Origin: Brevifilum sp029548365
Lineage (GTDB): Bacteria > Chloroflexota > Anaerolineae > Anaerolineales > Anaerolineaceae
Direction: 5' to 3'
Length of the DNA stretch: 43,585 nucleotides
Assembly (NCBI GenBank): GCA_035376985.1
Contig: DAOSSA010000020.1
Location: 1 to 43,585 of the forward strand
Shown: piece after piece, positions 16,312 through 25,285 of the stretch
How positions within the stretch are numbered: the first letter of the stretch is position 1
Layout of the letters: every line of letters begins with the position of its first letter
The notes under the pieces: generated by a model
Databases searched by the model: none
What the model saw: the letters and a program-made list of their open reading frames with translations, nothing else
Told to the model about the DNA's origin: nothing
Made by a program: the position numbers and the translations under genes

Positions 16312-16410
16312 GGCGGATTACCGCTCTCCATGTAGGGGGAGGTAGTGGATGTCACCGTTGCGAAGAAAGTTAACTTGATCTCAGTGGATGAGCGCACTGA
16401 AAAAGCCATA

Positions 16411-16446
16411 AAAAAAACCGGCAGTCGGGTTACCCAGCCACCGGTT
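16411..16446 (-). terminator. Rho-independent terminator of trpS
   Basis: On the minus strand, AACCGG (16446-16441) pairs with CCGGTT (16421-16416), with an inner GGGT/ACCC helix, and runs straight into a U-tract (A-run 16411-16417 on the plus strand). It starts about 30 bases after the trpS stop. Confidence 0.8.
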
Positions 16447-16475
16447 AATTTTTCTTGAATTCTTGTCTGCTAATT

Positions 16476-17468
16476 TTAATCGATCCCTGTCGCCTTGCGG
16501 ACGGCAGCGAGGTACGGCTGCCCCATACTGCGCGCTTTTTGAGCGCCCTGAGCCAGGACATCGTCAATATAGCCGCGATTGTTAATCAGGTCAGCAAAAC
16601 TCTGGCGTGCGTCAGCGAAATGCGCCAGGATCAGATTGGCTAATTCCTTCTTGAGATCACCGTAAGCAGCGCCGCCGTGCACATAAAGCTGGCGGATTTC
16701 CTCCAGGCGTTCGGGGCTGGCAAAGAAACTCAACAGGGTAAACAGGGTGTTGTCCTGCGGATTTTTGGGATCTTCGGGGCGCTTGCTATCGGTGACGATG
16801 CGCATCACCTGCTTGCGGACTTCTTTTTCAGGTGCGAAGATCGGGATGGTGTTGTTGTAGCTCTTGCTCATCTTTTGACCGTCGATGCCGGGCACTTTCA
16901 TCACGTTTTCCTGGATGATGCCCTCTGGAACCTTGAGTACCGGCCCGTAGGTCCGGTTGAAGGCTTCTGCAATGTCACGGGTGATCTCGATGTGCTGTTT
17001 TTGATCCAGTCCGACCGGGACCACATCAGAGCCGTACAGGAGGATATCCGCAGCCATCAAGACGGGATAGTTGTACAGACCGGCGTTGACGCCCTCATCA
17101 GGATCCCTGCTCAGGGACAGGTTCTCATCCACTGCAGCTTTATAGGCATGGGCGCGGTTGAGCAAACCTTTCGAAGTGAAACAAGACAGGACCCAGGTTA
17201 ACTCGGGGATCTCGGGAACATCAGATTGGCGGAAGAAGATGGCTTCATCCGGGTCGAGTCCCAGGGCTAACCAGCCCGCTGCCACCTCGTAAACCAGTTC
17301 CCGCAGTGTTTCCGGGTCGTGCATGATGGTCAGAGCGTGGTAATCGGCAACAAAGTAAATGCCCTGGTACGTTTTCATCAGGTTAAGCGCTGGGCGGTAC
17401 ATACCCAGGTAGTTTCCGATATGGGGTTTTCCGGTGGGCTTGATGCCGGTTAATGAAATGGGTTTCAT
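16476..17468 (-). CDS. trpS: Tryptophanyl-tRNA synthetase
   Basis: Class I synthetase charging tRNA-Trp, 330 residues, normal length, a homodimer in known members. The HIGH-type motif is PHIGNY (15-20) and the KMSKS motif is at 199-203 (GQKMSKSYNNT). Between them are the Trp-pocket segments YPVLMAADILLY and VPVGLDQKQHIE. The start at 17468 gives the expected MKPISLTGIKPTGKPH opening. Unlike thrS and pheS in this window, no T-box is visible upstream: the region between this gene and the divergent HAD gene is only about 240 bases and lacks the GGTGG-ACCGCG element. It ends at a clear terminator. Confidence 0.97.
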   Translation of the reverse strand: MKPISLTGIKPTGKPHIGNYLGMYRPALNLMKTYQGIYFVADYHALTIMHDPETLRELVYEVAAGWLALGLDPDEAIFFRQSDVPEIPELTWVLSCFTSKGLLNRAHAYKAAVDENLSLSRDPDEGVNAGLYNYPVLMAADILLYGSDVVPVGLDQKQHIEITRDIAEAFNRTYGPVLKVPEGIIQENVMKVPGIDGQKMSKSYNNTIPIFAPEKEVRKQVMRIVTDSKRPEDPKNPQDNTLFTLLSFFASPERLEEIRQLYVHGGAAYGDLKKELANLILAHFADARQSFADLINNRGYIDDVLAQGAQKARSMGQPYLAAVRKATGID

Positions 17469-17515
17469 CTCTCTACCTTTCAGGGTTTAACAACTTCTTA
17501 ACGGTTTGTTGAATT

Positions 17516-17521
17516 ATTATA
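17516..17521 (-). promoter_or_regulatory. Candidate -10 box of trpS
   Basis: TATAAT on the minus strand, about 50 bases upstream of trpS. No convincing -35 box was found at the proper distance. Confidence 0.35.
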
Positions 17522-17711
17522 GCCGATTTGAAGACAGGTTTCTATGATTCAGCTTCAGGTTTGATCAATTATTTTCGTGTTTTGATCAGCACAGTCATTC
17601 CCAGCAGGGTTTTTCAACCCAGATTCTGGATAATTTATCCCCAAAAAAAGGCAAGTCGGGCTATGATTATATTTGTGAAAAATTGATGATGGCATTACAG
17701 GATACGGACCA

Positions 17712-18518
17712 ATGGAACCAATCGAAAAATTACGCCATATTCGCTGCTTTTTAATGGATATGGATGGCACCATTTACCTGGGAAATCAGCTATTACCGGG
17801 CGCACAGGGTTGGCTTGATTTATTAAATGAAAATGGAATCCCTTATTATTTTTTGACCAATAATTCCTCCCGTTCGCAGGTTGAATATGCTGAGAAATTC
17901 ACCCGTTTGGGACTGGATGTGCCGCAGGAACAGATTTTCACCTCTGGTGAGGCGACTGCCATTTATTTACATCGGCATTTTGCGCATGCTGCGTTATATG
18001 TGGTTGGGACGCCGGCTTTAATGACAGAATTTGAGCGAAACGGCTTCAAGCTGACGGATAACGACCCGGATGTGGCTGTGCTGGGTTTTGATACAACGCT
18101 GACCTATGACAAGTTGTGGAAATTGTGTGACCTGGTGACAGCTGGAAAGCCCTATATTGCCACCCATCCGGATATCAACTGCCCCACGGAAGACGGGTTC
18201 AAACCGGACGTCGGTTCGATGATCGAGCTCGTGGCGACCTCAACCGGTAGGCGACCGGATGTGATCATCGGCAAACCCAACCGTCCCATTGTTGATGCCC
18301 TGGTGCAGAAAACCGGTTTTGCAGTTGAGGAACACTGCATGGTTGGCGACCGATTGTATACCGATATTGCGCTGGGTCGCTGGGGAATGACCACGGCATT
18401 GGTGCTGAGCGGCGAGACCCAGGTTGAAGACCTGGCCCGCTCGGAATATCAACCCGATATCCTCGCAGCCGATATTGCCGAGATGACCGGGTTGCTGAAA
18501 AAAGCCCTGGAAGGATGA
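17712..18518 (+). CDS. HAD-superfamily phosphatase, class IIA (NagD-like)
   Basis: A 268-residue haloacid-dehalogenase-type phosphohydrolase, cytoplasmic and magnesium-dependent by family. Motif I is DMDGT (Asp16 nucleophile, Asp18 acid/base) and motif II is TNNSS. The C2-type cap lies between residues of about 80 and 180. The motif III lysine is in IIGKPNRPIVDA, and motif IV is MVGDRLYTDIALG. This matches the NagD / p-nitrophenylphosphatase group, which acts on small sugar or nucleotide phosphates; the natural substrate is uncertain. The stop codon lies about 90 bases before the preferred start of birA, so the two are probably one unit. It is divergent from trpS. Confidence 0.93.
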   Translation: MEPIEKLRHIRCFLMDMDGTIYLGNQLLPGAQGWLDLLNENGIPYYFLTNNSSRSQVEYAEKFTRLGLDVPQEQIFTSGEATAIYLHRHFAHAALYVVGTPALMTEFERNGFKLTDNDPDVAVLGFDTTLTYDKLWKLCDLVTAGKPYIATHPDINCPTEDGFKPDVGSMIELVATSTGRRPDVIIGKPNRPIVDALVQKTGFAVEEHCMVGDRLYTDIALGRWGMTTALVLSGETQVEDLARSEYQPDILAADIAEMTGLLKKALEG

Positions 18519-18605
18519 AAACAATTCTTAGCCGAACGGAACACACCGATTTTGTTGGTTCCTGGCGCCCCGGTGATCGTTGTGAAGGCTCTAAGAGAAC
18601 ATCGT

Positions 18606-19385
18606 ATGACCCCTTTTGATGCTATCGGAAGTTATCTGGATCAGATGGATGTCTCTGCCTGGCGTTATTTCCCGGTGGTGGGATCCACCAATGATATGGC
18701 TTTAAATTGGGCTAAACAGGGGGCGCCCGATTGGGCCCTGGTGGTGGCTGATGCCCAAACTGCCGGTAGGGGGCGGGCTGGCCGGCATTGGGTCACCGAG
18801 CCGGGTTGCGCCCTGGCGTTCAGCCTGGTTTTCAGGCTTTCACCCGACGAGATCGCAAATTATGCCCGCCTGGCTGCCCTGGGTGGATTGGGGTTGATTA
18901 ATGCGCTGGAAGGTCTGGGGTTAAAGGCGTCGTTAAAATGGCCTAACGATGTTTTGCTGTCTGGCGCCAAGGTGGGAGGCGTGCTGGTTGAATCGAGCTG
19001 GCTGGCTGATCAACTGGAAGCTGTGGTGATTGGTCTGGGGGTCAATGTGTCCTTTGGGTCGGTTCCGCCGACAGAGAAATTGCGTTACCCGGCGATTGAC
19101 ATCCAATCCGCCCTGGAAAGGCCGGTAGATCGCTGGCTACTGCTTGCTCAGATTGTGCACGGGTTGCGGAACTATCGGAACATACTGGCGGAGGACGCGT
19201 TTGTTGTGGCTTGCAACCAGTATTTATCCTGGCGGGATGAATGGGTCAGATTTCAGATGCCAGGTGAACAGCCGCAAAGGGTGCGGATCATGGGGATCAC
19301 GTCAGACGGACGGCTTTCGGTTGAGACCCAGAGCGGCAGCAAATTCGAAGTGCTGACCGGCGAGATCATTATGCGAAATGATTAA
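18606..19385 (+). CDS. birA: Biotin--[acetyl-CoA-carboxylase] ligase
   Basis: Attaches biotin to the carrier protein of biotin-dependent carboxylases via biotinyl-AMP. The 259-residue form from ATG 18606 has the family-typical short lead before RYFPVVGSTND. The biotin/ATP loop is GRGRAGRHW (54-62) and the catalytic-lysine segment is LKWPNDVLLSG (110-120), followed by KVGGVLVES. The C-terminal SH3-like domain is present, including RVRIMGITSDGRL. The N-terminal winged helix of E. coli BirA is absent, so this is a ligase without repressor function. An in-frame TTG at 18552 would add 18 residues with no conserved content. It ends just before a shared terminator with gyrA. Confidence 0.94.
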   Translation: MTPFDAIGSYLDQMDVSAWRYFPVVGSTNDMALNWAKQGAPDWALVVADAQTAGRGRAGRHWVTEPGCALAFSLVFRLSPDEIANYARLAALGGLGLINALEGLGLKASLKWPNDVLLSGAKVGGVLVESSWLADQLEAVVIGLGVNVSFGSVPPTEKLRYPAIDIQSALERPVDRWLLLAQIVHGLRNYRNILAEDAFVVACNQYLSWRDEWVRFQMPGEQPQRVRIMGITSDGRLSVETQSGSKFEVLTGEIIMRND

Positions 19386-19404
19386 TCACGGCTGATTAAA
19401 AGAA

Positions 19405-19440
19405 AACATCCCGCAAGCCGATTAAAGCGTGCGGGGTGTT
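19405..19440. terminator. Bidirectional terminator between birA and gyrA
   Basis: AACATCCCGCA (19405-19415) pairs with TGCGGGGTGTT (19430-19440), 11 pairs including a wobble. A T-rich run follows on the plus strand and an A-rich run precedes it, so it can serve both convergent genes. Confidence 0.8.
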
Positions 19441-19446
19441 TGTTTA

Positions 19447-21897
19447 TTATTCGGAGGTCAAGTCGGGAATACGCGCCAGCGCGGCAACAGTGTCACCTTC
19501 TTCCAGTTGCATGACCTTGACTCCGCGGGTCGCTCGACCCTGAATGGAAATATCTGCGACCGCAAAGCGAATCACGATCCCATGACTGGAGATGATAGAG
19601 ATATCGTCCTTTTCTTTGACGACGCGGGCTTCGGCGATTTTCCCAACAATTTTGTGAGCATGTTTATCAATGGTGGCGATCCCCATCGTACCGCGCCCTT
19701 TGGGTGAGTATTCTTTCAATGGCGTGCGCTTGCCAAAGCCTTTTTCAGTCACAACCAGCAGATAGCCGTCTGGCTCAATCACTTCCAGATCTGCCATGGC
19801 ATCCCCGGGGCGCATGCGGATGCCGATCACGCCCATGGCGGTTCGACCCATTACACGTATTTCTGTTTCAGAATAGCGTAAAGCAGACCCATCACGGGTG
19901 ACAAAGATCAGCTCGTCTTTTCCGCTGGTCAGGTTAACCCAGCCCAACTGGTCGTCATCTTCCAGTGAGATGGCGATCAAGCCGGAGGGGCGCACGGCCT
20001 TGAACTGAGATAATTCAACCCGCTTGACCCGACCTTGCAGGGTGGCCATGGTGCAGAAGGCTGCTGTGTCAAAACTTACCACCGGCACGACAGCGGTAAT
20101 TATTTCGTTAGCGCCAATGTTAATGATGTTATAGATCGCGATACCCCGGCCGGTGCGGCTCTCTTCAGGGAGCTGCCAGACTTTTTCAGAATAGACCTTG
20201 CCTTTATCAGAGAAAAACAGCAATGTGCTCAGGGTGTGGCAACGCAGGAAGAACTTCACTTCGTCCTCAGCTCGCATGGATTGCCCGATCACACCCCGAC
20301 CGCCGCGCGCCTGGGAGCGGTAGGTGTCTTCTGACACGCGTTTGACGTAACCTTTTTGAGTGATGCTGACAAAGACCTCTTCCTTTTTGACCAGGGATTC
20401 TTCAGAAAGGTCGCTGGTGGCGTCGGGCGCAATCAGTGTGCGGCGCGCATCGCCATAGTTTTTCGCAATCTCATCCAAATCGGCGCTGATGATATCGAGG
20501 ATCTTCTTGGGATTGGCCAGCAAGTCCTCCAGGTAGGCGATCAGGCTCATGACCTCTTTGTGCTCATCCATGATCTTCTGACGTTCCAGGGCGGCAAGCC
20601 GGCGTAATTGCATATCGAGAATTGCCTGAGATTGAATTTCCGAAAGGTTGAAGCGTGTCATCAAGCGCTCTTTGGCGACATCGGCATCTTCAGATTCGCG
20701 AATGGTTTGGATTACGTCATCGAGGTTAGCCAGAGCAATCAACAAGCCATCCAGGATGTGCGCCCGGTGTTTTGCCTTATTAAGCTCATATTCCGAGCGG
20801 CGGGTGATCACTTCCTGGCGATGTTCCAGGTAAGCTTGCAGGGCACGCTTCAGGGTTAGTAAGCGGGGCTCGCCATCGATCAGCGCCAGGATTTGTGCGC
20901 CAAAGGTCGATTGCAGGGGTGTGTATTTGTAAAGCTGGTTAAGCACCCGTTTGGGCTGGGAGTTTCGCTTCAGCTCGATCACGATCCGCATGCCATTTCG
21001 ATCGGATTCGTCGCGCATGTCGGAGATAGAATCCAGGCGACCTTCACGGACGAGTTCGGCAATGCGCTCAATCAGCGTGGTTTTGTTGAGTTGGTAGGGG
21101 ATCTCGGTAATCTTGATGGTATAACGACCGCTGGTAGGCTCTTCGATGGCGGCAGTACCGCGCATCACAATGCGCCCGCGCCCGGTGCTATACGCCTGGC
21201 GGATGCCCTCATTGCCCACGATGACGCCGCCGGTAGGAAAGTCAGGGCCTGGCAGGAATTGCATTAAATCTTCGACGCTGACTTCGTCCATGTCATCGTA
21301 ATGATCAATCAGGTAATTGAGTGCGTCCACAAGTTCCAGCAGGTTATGCGGTGGGACGTTGGTTGCCATACCCACGGCAATGCCAGAAGACCCATTTAAC
21401 AACAGGTTGGGAAGCCGAGCCGGCAGCACCTCGGGCTCCTGCAAGGAGCCATCAAAGTTTTCGACAAAGTTGACGGTCTCTTTTTCGAGGTCGATCAACA
21501 GTTCTTCAGCCATCTTTGTCAGGCGTGCTTCGGTATACCGCATGGCTGCGGGGGAGTCGCCATCAATGGAACCGAAATTACCCTGGCCATCGACCAGAGG
21601 GTAACGTAAAGAAAAATCCTGAGCCATGCGAGCCATGGCATCATAAACCGCCATATCACCGTGGGGATGGTATTTGCCGAGGACTTCGCCGACAATTCGA
21701 GCGGATTTTTTGTGCGAGGTAGAGGCACGGATGCCCATATCGCGCATGGCGTAGAGAATTCTGCGGTGCACAGGCTTGAGACCGTCCCTGACATCCGGCA
21801 GTGCGCGGGCGACGATGACACTCATCGCATAATCGAGGTAAGCCTCGCGCATTTCATTGTCGATATCCACATGTTGAACGCTACCAATTTCAGACAT
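19447..21897 (-). CDS. gyrA: DNA gyrase subunit A
   Basis: Type IIA topoisomerase breakage-reunion subunit, 816 residues. The N-terminal winged-helix domain has the active-site Tyr121 in AAMRYTEARL and the flanking DGQGNFGSIDGDSPAA. The primary dimer gate and coiled coil follow (about 330-480). The C-terminal beta-pinwheel contains a GyrA-box-like QARGGRGV, which separates gyrase from topoisomerase IV ParC. In the quinolone-binding region the sequence is HPHGDMAVYD: the position of E. coli Ser83 is Met82 here, while the acidic residue equivalent to Asp87 (Asp86) is kept. gyrB is not adjacent. It is convergent with birA. Confidence 0.97.
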   Translation of the reverse strand: MSEIGSVQHVDIDNEMREAYLDYAMSVIVARALPDVRDGLKPVHRRILYAMRDMGIRASTSHKKSARIVGEVLGKYHPHGDMAVYDAMARMAQDFSLRYPLVDGQGNFGSIDGDSPAAMRYTEARLTKMAEELLIDLEKETVNFVENFDGSLQEPEVLPARLPNLLLNGSSGIAVGMATNVPPHNLLELVDALNYLIDHYDDMDEVSVEDLMQFLPGPDFPTGGVIVGNEGIRQAYSTGRGRIVMRGTAAIEEPTSGRYTIKITEIPYQLNKTTLIERIAELVREGRLDSISDMRDESDRNGMRIVIELKRNSQPKRVLNQLYKYTPLQSTFGAQILALIDGEPRLLTLKRALQAYLEHRQEVITRRSEYELNKAKHRAHILDGLLIALANLDDVIQTIRESEDADVAKERLMTRFNLSEIQSQAILDMQLRRLAALERQKIMDEHKEVMSLIAYLEDLLANPKKILDIISADLDEIAKNYGDARRTLIAPDATSDLSEESLVKKEEVFVSITQKGYVKRVSEDTYRSQARGGRGVIGQSMRAEDEVKFFLRCHTLSTLLFFSDKGKVYSEKVWQLPEESRTGRGIAIYNIINIGANEIITAVVPVVSFDTAAFCTMATLQGRVKRVELSQFKAVRPSGLIAISLEDDDQLGWVNLTSGKDELIFVTRDGSALRYSETEIRVMGRTAMGVIGIRMRPGDAMADLEVIEPDGYLLVVTEKGFGKRTPLKEYSPKGRGTMGIATIDKHAHKIVGKIAEARVVKEKDDISIISSHGIVIRFAVADISIQGRATRGVKVMQLEEGDTVAALARIPDLTSE

Positions 21898-22653
21898 TGC
21901 TTAAGATCCTTGTGGGTTTATTTGGTTCATCTATTCGTTAAAAAGCACCTCCGGCATGCGCAAAAGGAGGCGCTTGGCAATCTTGCATAACGGTTTTATT
22001 ATACTCCAGGAGGCTGATTTTGGCTGAAATTAACCGGATTAATATTCAGGAGTTAAATGAAGCGAGAATCAAGAACTGAGTAAATCCCAGGAACAATGTG
22101 GGACAACAGAGGCATTTGTTTTTCTGTTTGAGCAGCAAAAAGGCATTTTGTTGCACTCGTACTTCGCATAGATTAAATACATATATTTTCAGCTTATCCA
22201 GTTTTGATTTAAAAAATGTGAGGAGCTTTTTAAACGAAATAATTGAATAATATCGATACCAGGCTGGATTTAATCTTTAGAATGGAGCATATACAGGGTT
22301 TTGCAGTGGTTGTGATGTCGAATCGTTGTCAGAATGTGGGTAGCGAGATCATCCTGCCTTTCATCATTTTTCTTCCGGGGGTCATCCTGATCGGCTTACT
22401 GATTTACACCCTAGCTGATGTGTTGCCGGTTGCACGGCGATTCAGTCGACCCGGATGCTCCAATTATCATCAGCCTTTTGCCTTTAAAGCCTGCCTTTTG
22501 GAGCACAGCTGCCCAAACTACGGCGAAGGCTGATCGCGTCGTCAAATATCGAATTCTGATATTCTATTTTAGAAATATTCGCTGACAGGAGCAAATAATC
22601 TCAATTTTTAATTTATAATAGGGCAAGAATCATCAAAAAAAAGGAGCCCTGCT
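21898..22653. other. Long intergenic region upstream of gyrA and the GPH symporter
   Basis: About 750 bases between divergent genes. It contains a TATAAT on the minus strand (22003-21998) that could serve gyrA, though no good -35 is seen. It also contains an inverted repeat AAGCACCTCC / GGAGGCGCTT at about 21943-21975 in the gyrA leader, and one doubtful small open frame (22243-22533, listed). Otherwise I see nothing in it. Confidence 0.5.
22243..22533 (+). CDS. Doubtful small open frame with one membrane segment
   Basis: A 96-residue frame opening with TTG and containing one hydrophobic stretch, ILPFIIFLPGVILIGLLIY. I do not recognise it. There is no ribosome site at a normal distance, and its codon use does not stand out from non-coding sequence. 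It may be a remnant or chance. Confidence 0.2.
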   Translation: MNNIDTRLDLIFRMEHIQGFAVVVMSNRCQNVGSEIILPFIIFLPGVILIGLLIYTLADVLPVARRFSRPGCSNYHQPFAFKACLLEHSCPNYGEG

Positions 22654-24003
22654 ATGAAACCCAAGAACGCTGACCATTTATCCCTCAGGTATAAAATATT
22701 GTACAGTTCTGCATCAATCGGTTTGAATATTCTATCCATTACGATTTCCACCTGGCTATTATATTTTTATTCGCCGCCGGTGGATTCGGGCAGGACAATT
22801 TTCCTGCCCATTGGAGTGGTAGGCATAATCATGACCATTATCAGCCTGTATGACGCCTTAATTGACCCGTTCATTGGGCATTGGAGCGACAACTTGCGCT
22901 CGAAAATGGGCCGGCGGAGGCCTTTCATCCTGTTTTCGCTGCCCTTTATCGCCATCAGCATGGTTTTACTCTGGATGCCGCCGGGGGGAAGCACCTGGTT
23001 GGTGGCTGGCTACCTGACGCTGATCATGCTGGTTTACAGCTCATCCTTCAGCCTGGCGGGCATCCCCTATGATGCGACCATGGCCGAGCTGGCAGAGAAT
23101 AACACTGAGCGCATTTCTCTTTCCAGCTGGAAAAGCGTGTTTGGCATCATCGGGGTGATGGCGGGCTCTTTGCTGATTGCCCCTTTGTTTGAGAGCAAGG
23201 GCGCCCTGTACATGGGGGTGGTTACTGCCGTAATTGGATTTGTGACGATCCTGCTGTCTGTGCCGGCTATCCGCGAAACCCGCAAACCCGTTGGCGAACA
23301 GATCGACGTGATCGAGGGTTTGAAACATACATTGAAAAACAAACCGTTTCAATCGATGCTCGTTTCTACCTTGCTGGTGCATATTGCGTATGCCATGATC
23401 ACCGCCAACCTGCCGTACTTTGCTACCCTGGTGATCGGGGTATCTGAGGGAGATGTGGGCCTCTACCTGGGCGTGGTGGTGATCTTGATGGTGTTGACCA
23501 CGCCAGTATGGAACTGGCTGGGAAAGAAGTATTCCAATGCGAAGGTGATGCGCTGGAGTATGGTTTTGCTGGCGGTTTTTGCCTCTTTGAATTTACTGGT
23601 CGGCCAGGTGGACCTGATCCCAGCCCCCATTCTGGCTTACGCCACACTGGGGTTGATCGGACCTTTCCTTGGGGGCTACCTGATTTTGGCTTACAGCATG
23701 ATGGGCAATGTGGTCGATTATGACGAATACCTCACCAACCGCCGCCGCGAAGCGATTTTCTACGGGGCTTTTTCCCTGGCAGTTGGCATCGGGCCTTCGA
23801 TTGCGGCCATCCTGCTTCCTTTCCTGTTGAACACCTTTGGATACACCGCTAGCAACCCCCTGGGCGTTCGCCTGGTTTTCCCTGTGATCTCACTGGTTGT
23901 CCTTCTTGGGCTGCTCGCTTTCCGCGGTTACAACCTGGGAGATTCAATCGAGGAAACCAAACGCAACCTGAGCCTGGTTGATAAGGAGGAACACAATGCC
24001 TGA
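22654..24003 (+). CDS. GPH-family sugar:cation symporter (MFS)
   Basis: A 449-residue membrane protein with about 12 membrane segments. It belongs to the glycoside-pentoside-hexuronide family of the major facilitator superfamily. The signature between segments 2 and 3 is clear: YDALIDPFIGHWSDNLRSK with MGRRRPFIL. A second family feature is NVVDYDEYLTNRRREAIFYG in the second half. It is expected to import a glycoside or oligosaccharide with Na+ or H+. The ATG follows AAAGGAGC by a normal spacing. Its end overlaps the next gene by eight bases, so the ceramidase-like hydrolase downstream is translationally coupled and may act on the imported compound. Confidence 0.93.
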   Translation: MKPKNADHLSLRYKILYSSASIGLNILSITISTWLLYFYSPPVDSGRTIFLPIGVVGIIMTIISLYDALIDPFIGHWSDNLRSKMGRRRPFILFSLPFIAISMVLLWMPPGGSTWLVAGYLTLIMLVYSSSFSLAGIPYDATMAELAENNTERISLSSWKSVFGIIGVMAGSLLIAPLFESKGALYMGVVTAVIGFVTILLSVPAIRETRKPVGEQIDVIEGLKHTLKNKPFQSMLVSTLLVHIAYAMITANLPYFATLVIGVSEGDVGLYLGVVVILMVLTTPVWNWLGKKYSNAKVMRWSMVLLAVFASLNLLVGQVDLIPAPILAYATLGLIGPFLGGYLILAYSMMGNVVDYDEYLTNRRREAIFYGAFSLAVGIGPSIAAILLPFLLNTFGYTASNPLGVRLVFPVISLVVLLGLLAFRGYNLGDSIEETKRNLSLVDKEEHNA

Positions 24004-25279
24004 AACAGTGACACTCAAAGTAGGCTTTTCCCGGCAAATCATCAATCCACCCACGGGCATTTTGACGATTGGCTTTGGAGACCGCTTCAAAGGCAACCGG
24101 GGCGTACACGATGATCTGACCGCCACAGCCATGGTGTTGGCGCTGGGCGATCAGCAGGTGGGGATCGTCGGCCTGGACCTGCTGGCGGTCCACGAAGACT
24201 TTACCCGTGAGCTGGAAAACCTCTGCGGTATCCCGTTATTGTTATGCTGCGCTCACACGCACTCAGCGCCGATGAGCTTTTCGAGCAACCCACTGCGGTA
24301 TAAGGTAAAGCGCTATGCTGAAACATTGCGGGAAAAGATAATCGTGGCGGTCAATCAAGCCCGGGGTCAATTACAACCCGCCAGCCTGTTTTGGGGTGAG
24401 GGAGACGTTGATATCGCGGTTAATCGCCGGGAGCGCTTGGCAGATGGGCGTGTTGAGATTGGAGTCAACCCGGATGGCCCGGTTGACAGGCGGGTTGCCG
24501 TTATCGAAGCCCGATCTGTGCAGGGCGAAGTATTGGGCCGGATCGTCAACATGCAATGTCATGCCACGGTAATGGGACCTGAAAACTTGCTGGTGTCTGC
24601 GGATTGGGTGGGCGCGATGCGGCGTCAGCTCGAGGAAGTGAGCGGCGGTCTGACGGTGTATATCCAGGGGGCAACCGGCGATTTAAACCCGAAGTTGAAC
24701 GTTGGGAATGATTTTGAAAACATCAGCCGATTGGGAGGGGAAGCTTATGACTCAATCTCTGAAATACTCAACCGTCTGCAATATATACAGGTAGACCGCT
24801 TAACTCACCTGCGTTCGGACGTTATGATCCCGCTGCAAGGGACCGAGGGCATGAAAAAACCAGCTAAAACGTATCGACAGGTAGCAAAAACCGTCGGTTT
24901 ACCCCCTTTTCTGGCTGATATTGCCCTGGAGTTCCTCTATCCCTGGAAGACAAGGTTAGAGCCTTACCAGGGCGCCTGGGCATTCCCGATCCAGGAGAAC
25001 CTGCTGGACCTGGGCGGCCTGGTACTGATGAGCATGGGCATGGAGGTATTCAATCCGATCGGTCAGGAAGCCAGGCGCTTTTTTGAAGGGAAAGCAGCGA
25101 TGTTTGGCAGCCTGGTCAATAGCTGCTATGGTTACCTGCCCACCCGGGCGGAATATGAACTGGGCGGTTACGAAGTGGATATGAGCTGGAAAATTTACCG
25201 TATGCCCGGACCACTGCCAGCCAATGCCGATCAACTCGCCCTGGAGGGGCTGGAACGGCTGAAAACCAGGCTTGATTGA
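23996..25279 (+). CDS. Neutral/alkaline ceramidase-like hydrolase
   Basis: A 427-residue protein with the N-terminal catalytic domain of neutral ceramidases: CCAHTHSAP (zinc His87 and His89), then VNMQCHATVMGPENLLVSADW and IQGATGDLNPK. It lacks a signal peptide and the C-terminal immunoglobulin-like domain of secreted ceramidases and is much shorter than they are (about 650-700 residues). A cytoplasmic amidase acting on something other than ceramide is therefore plausible. The start ATG 23996 lies six bases after AAGGAGG and inside the end of the symporter gene. The link to a sugar symporter and the neighbouring PIG-L deacetylase suggests breakdown of an N-acylated sugar conjugate; this is inference. 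Confidence 0.85.
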   Translation: MPETVTLKVGFSRQIINPPTGILTIGFGDRFKGNRGVHDDLTATAMVLALGDQQVGIVGLDLLAVHEDFTRELENLCGIPLLLCCAHTHSAPMSFSSNPLRYKVKRYAETLREKIIVAVNQARGQLQPASLFWGEGDVDIAVNRRERLADGRVEIGVNPDGPVDRRVAVIEARSVQGEVLGRIVNMQCHATVMGPENLLVSADWVGAMRRQLEEVSGGLTVYIQGATGDLNPKLNVGNDFENISRLGGEAYDSISEILNRLQYIQVDRLTHLRSDVMIPLQGTEGMKKPAKTYRQVAKTVGLPPFLADIALEFLYPWKTRLEPYQGAWAFPIQENLLDLGGLVLMSMGMEVFNPIGQEARRFFEGKAAMFGSLVNSCYGYLPTRAEYELGGYEVDMSWKIYRMPGPLPANADQLALEGLERLKTRLD

Positions 25280-25285
25280 CGAGCT

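Larger units (their letters stand above)
15958..16410. other. Long non-coding stretch between trpS and the hydrolase gene
   Basis: About 450 bases with no supportable gene on either strand. It contains the minus-strand promoter candidate at 16103-16132 and an inverted repeat at 16275-16311. I see nothing else. Confidence 0.6.

Noticed and set aside
17469..17711. T-box or trp attenuator upstream of trpS
   Set aside because: No GGTGG-ACCGCG element, no run of Trp codons and no terminator hairpin on the minus strand in this region.
18515..18620. Alternative birA N-terminus starting at the ATG that overlaps the HAD gene stop
   Set aside because: That frame closes after 34 codons, and its peptide shows no biotin-ligase features. 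The frame from 18606 gives the expected N-terminus.
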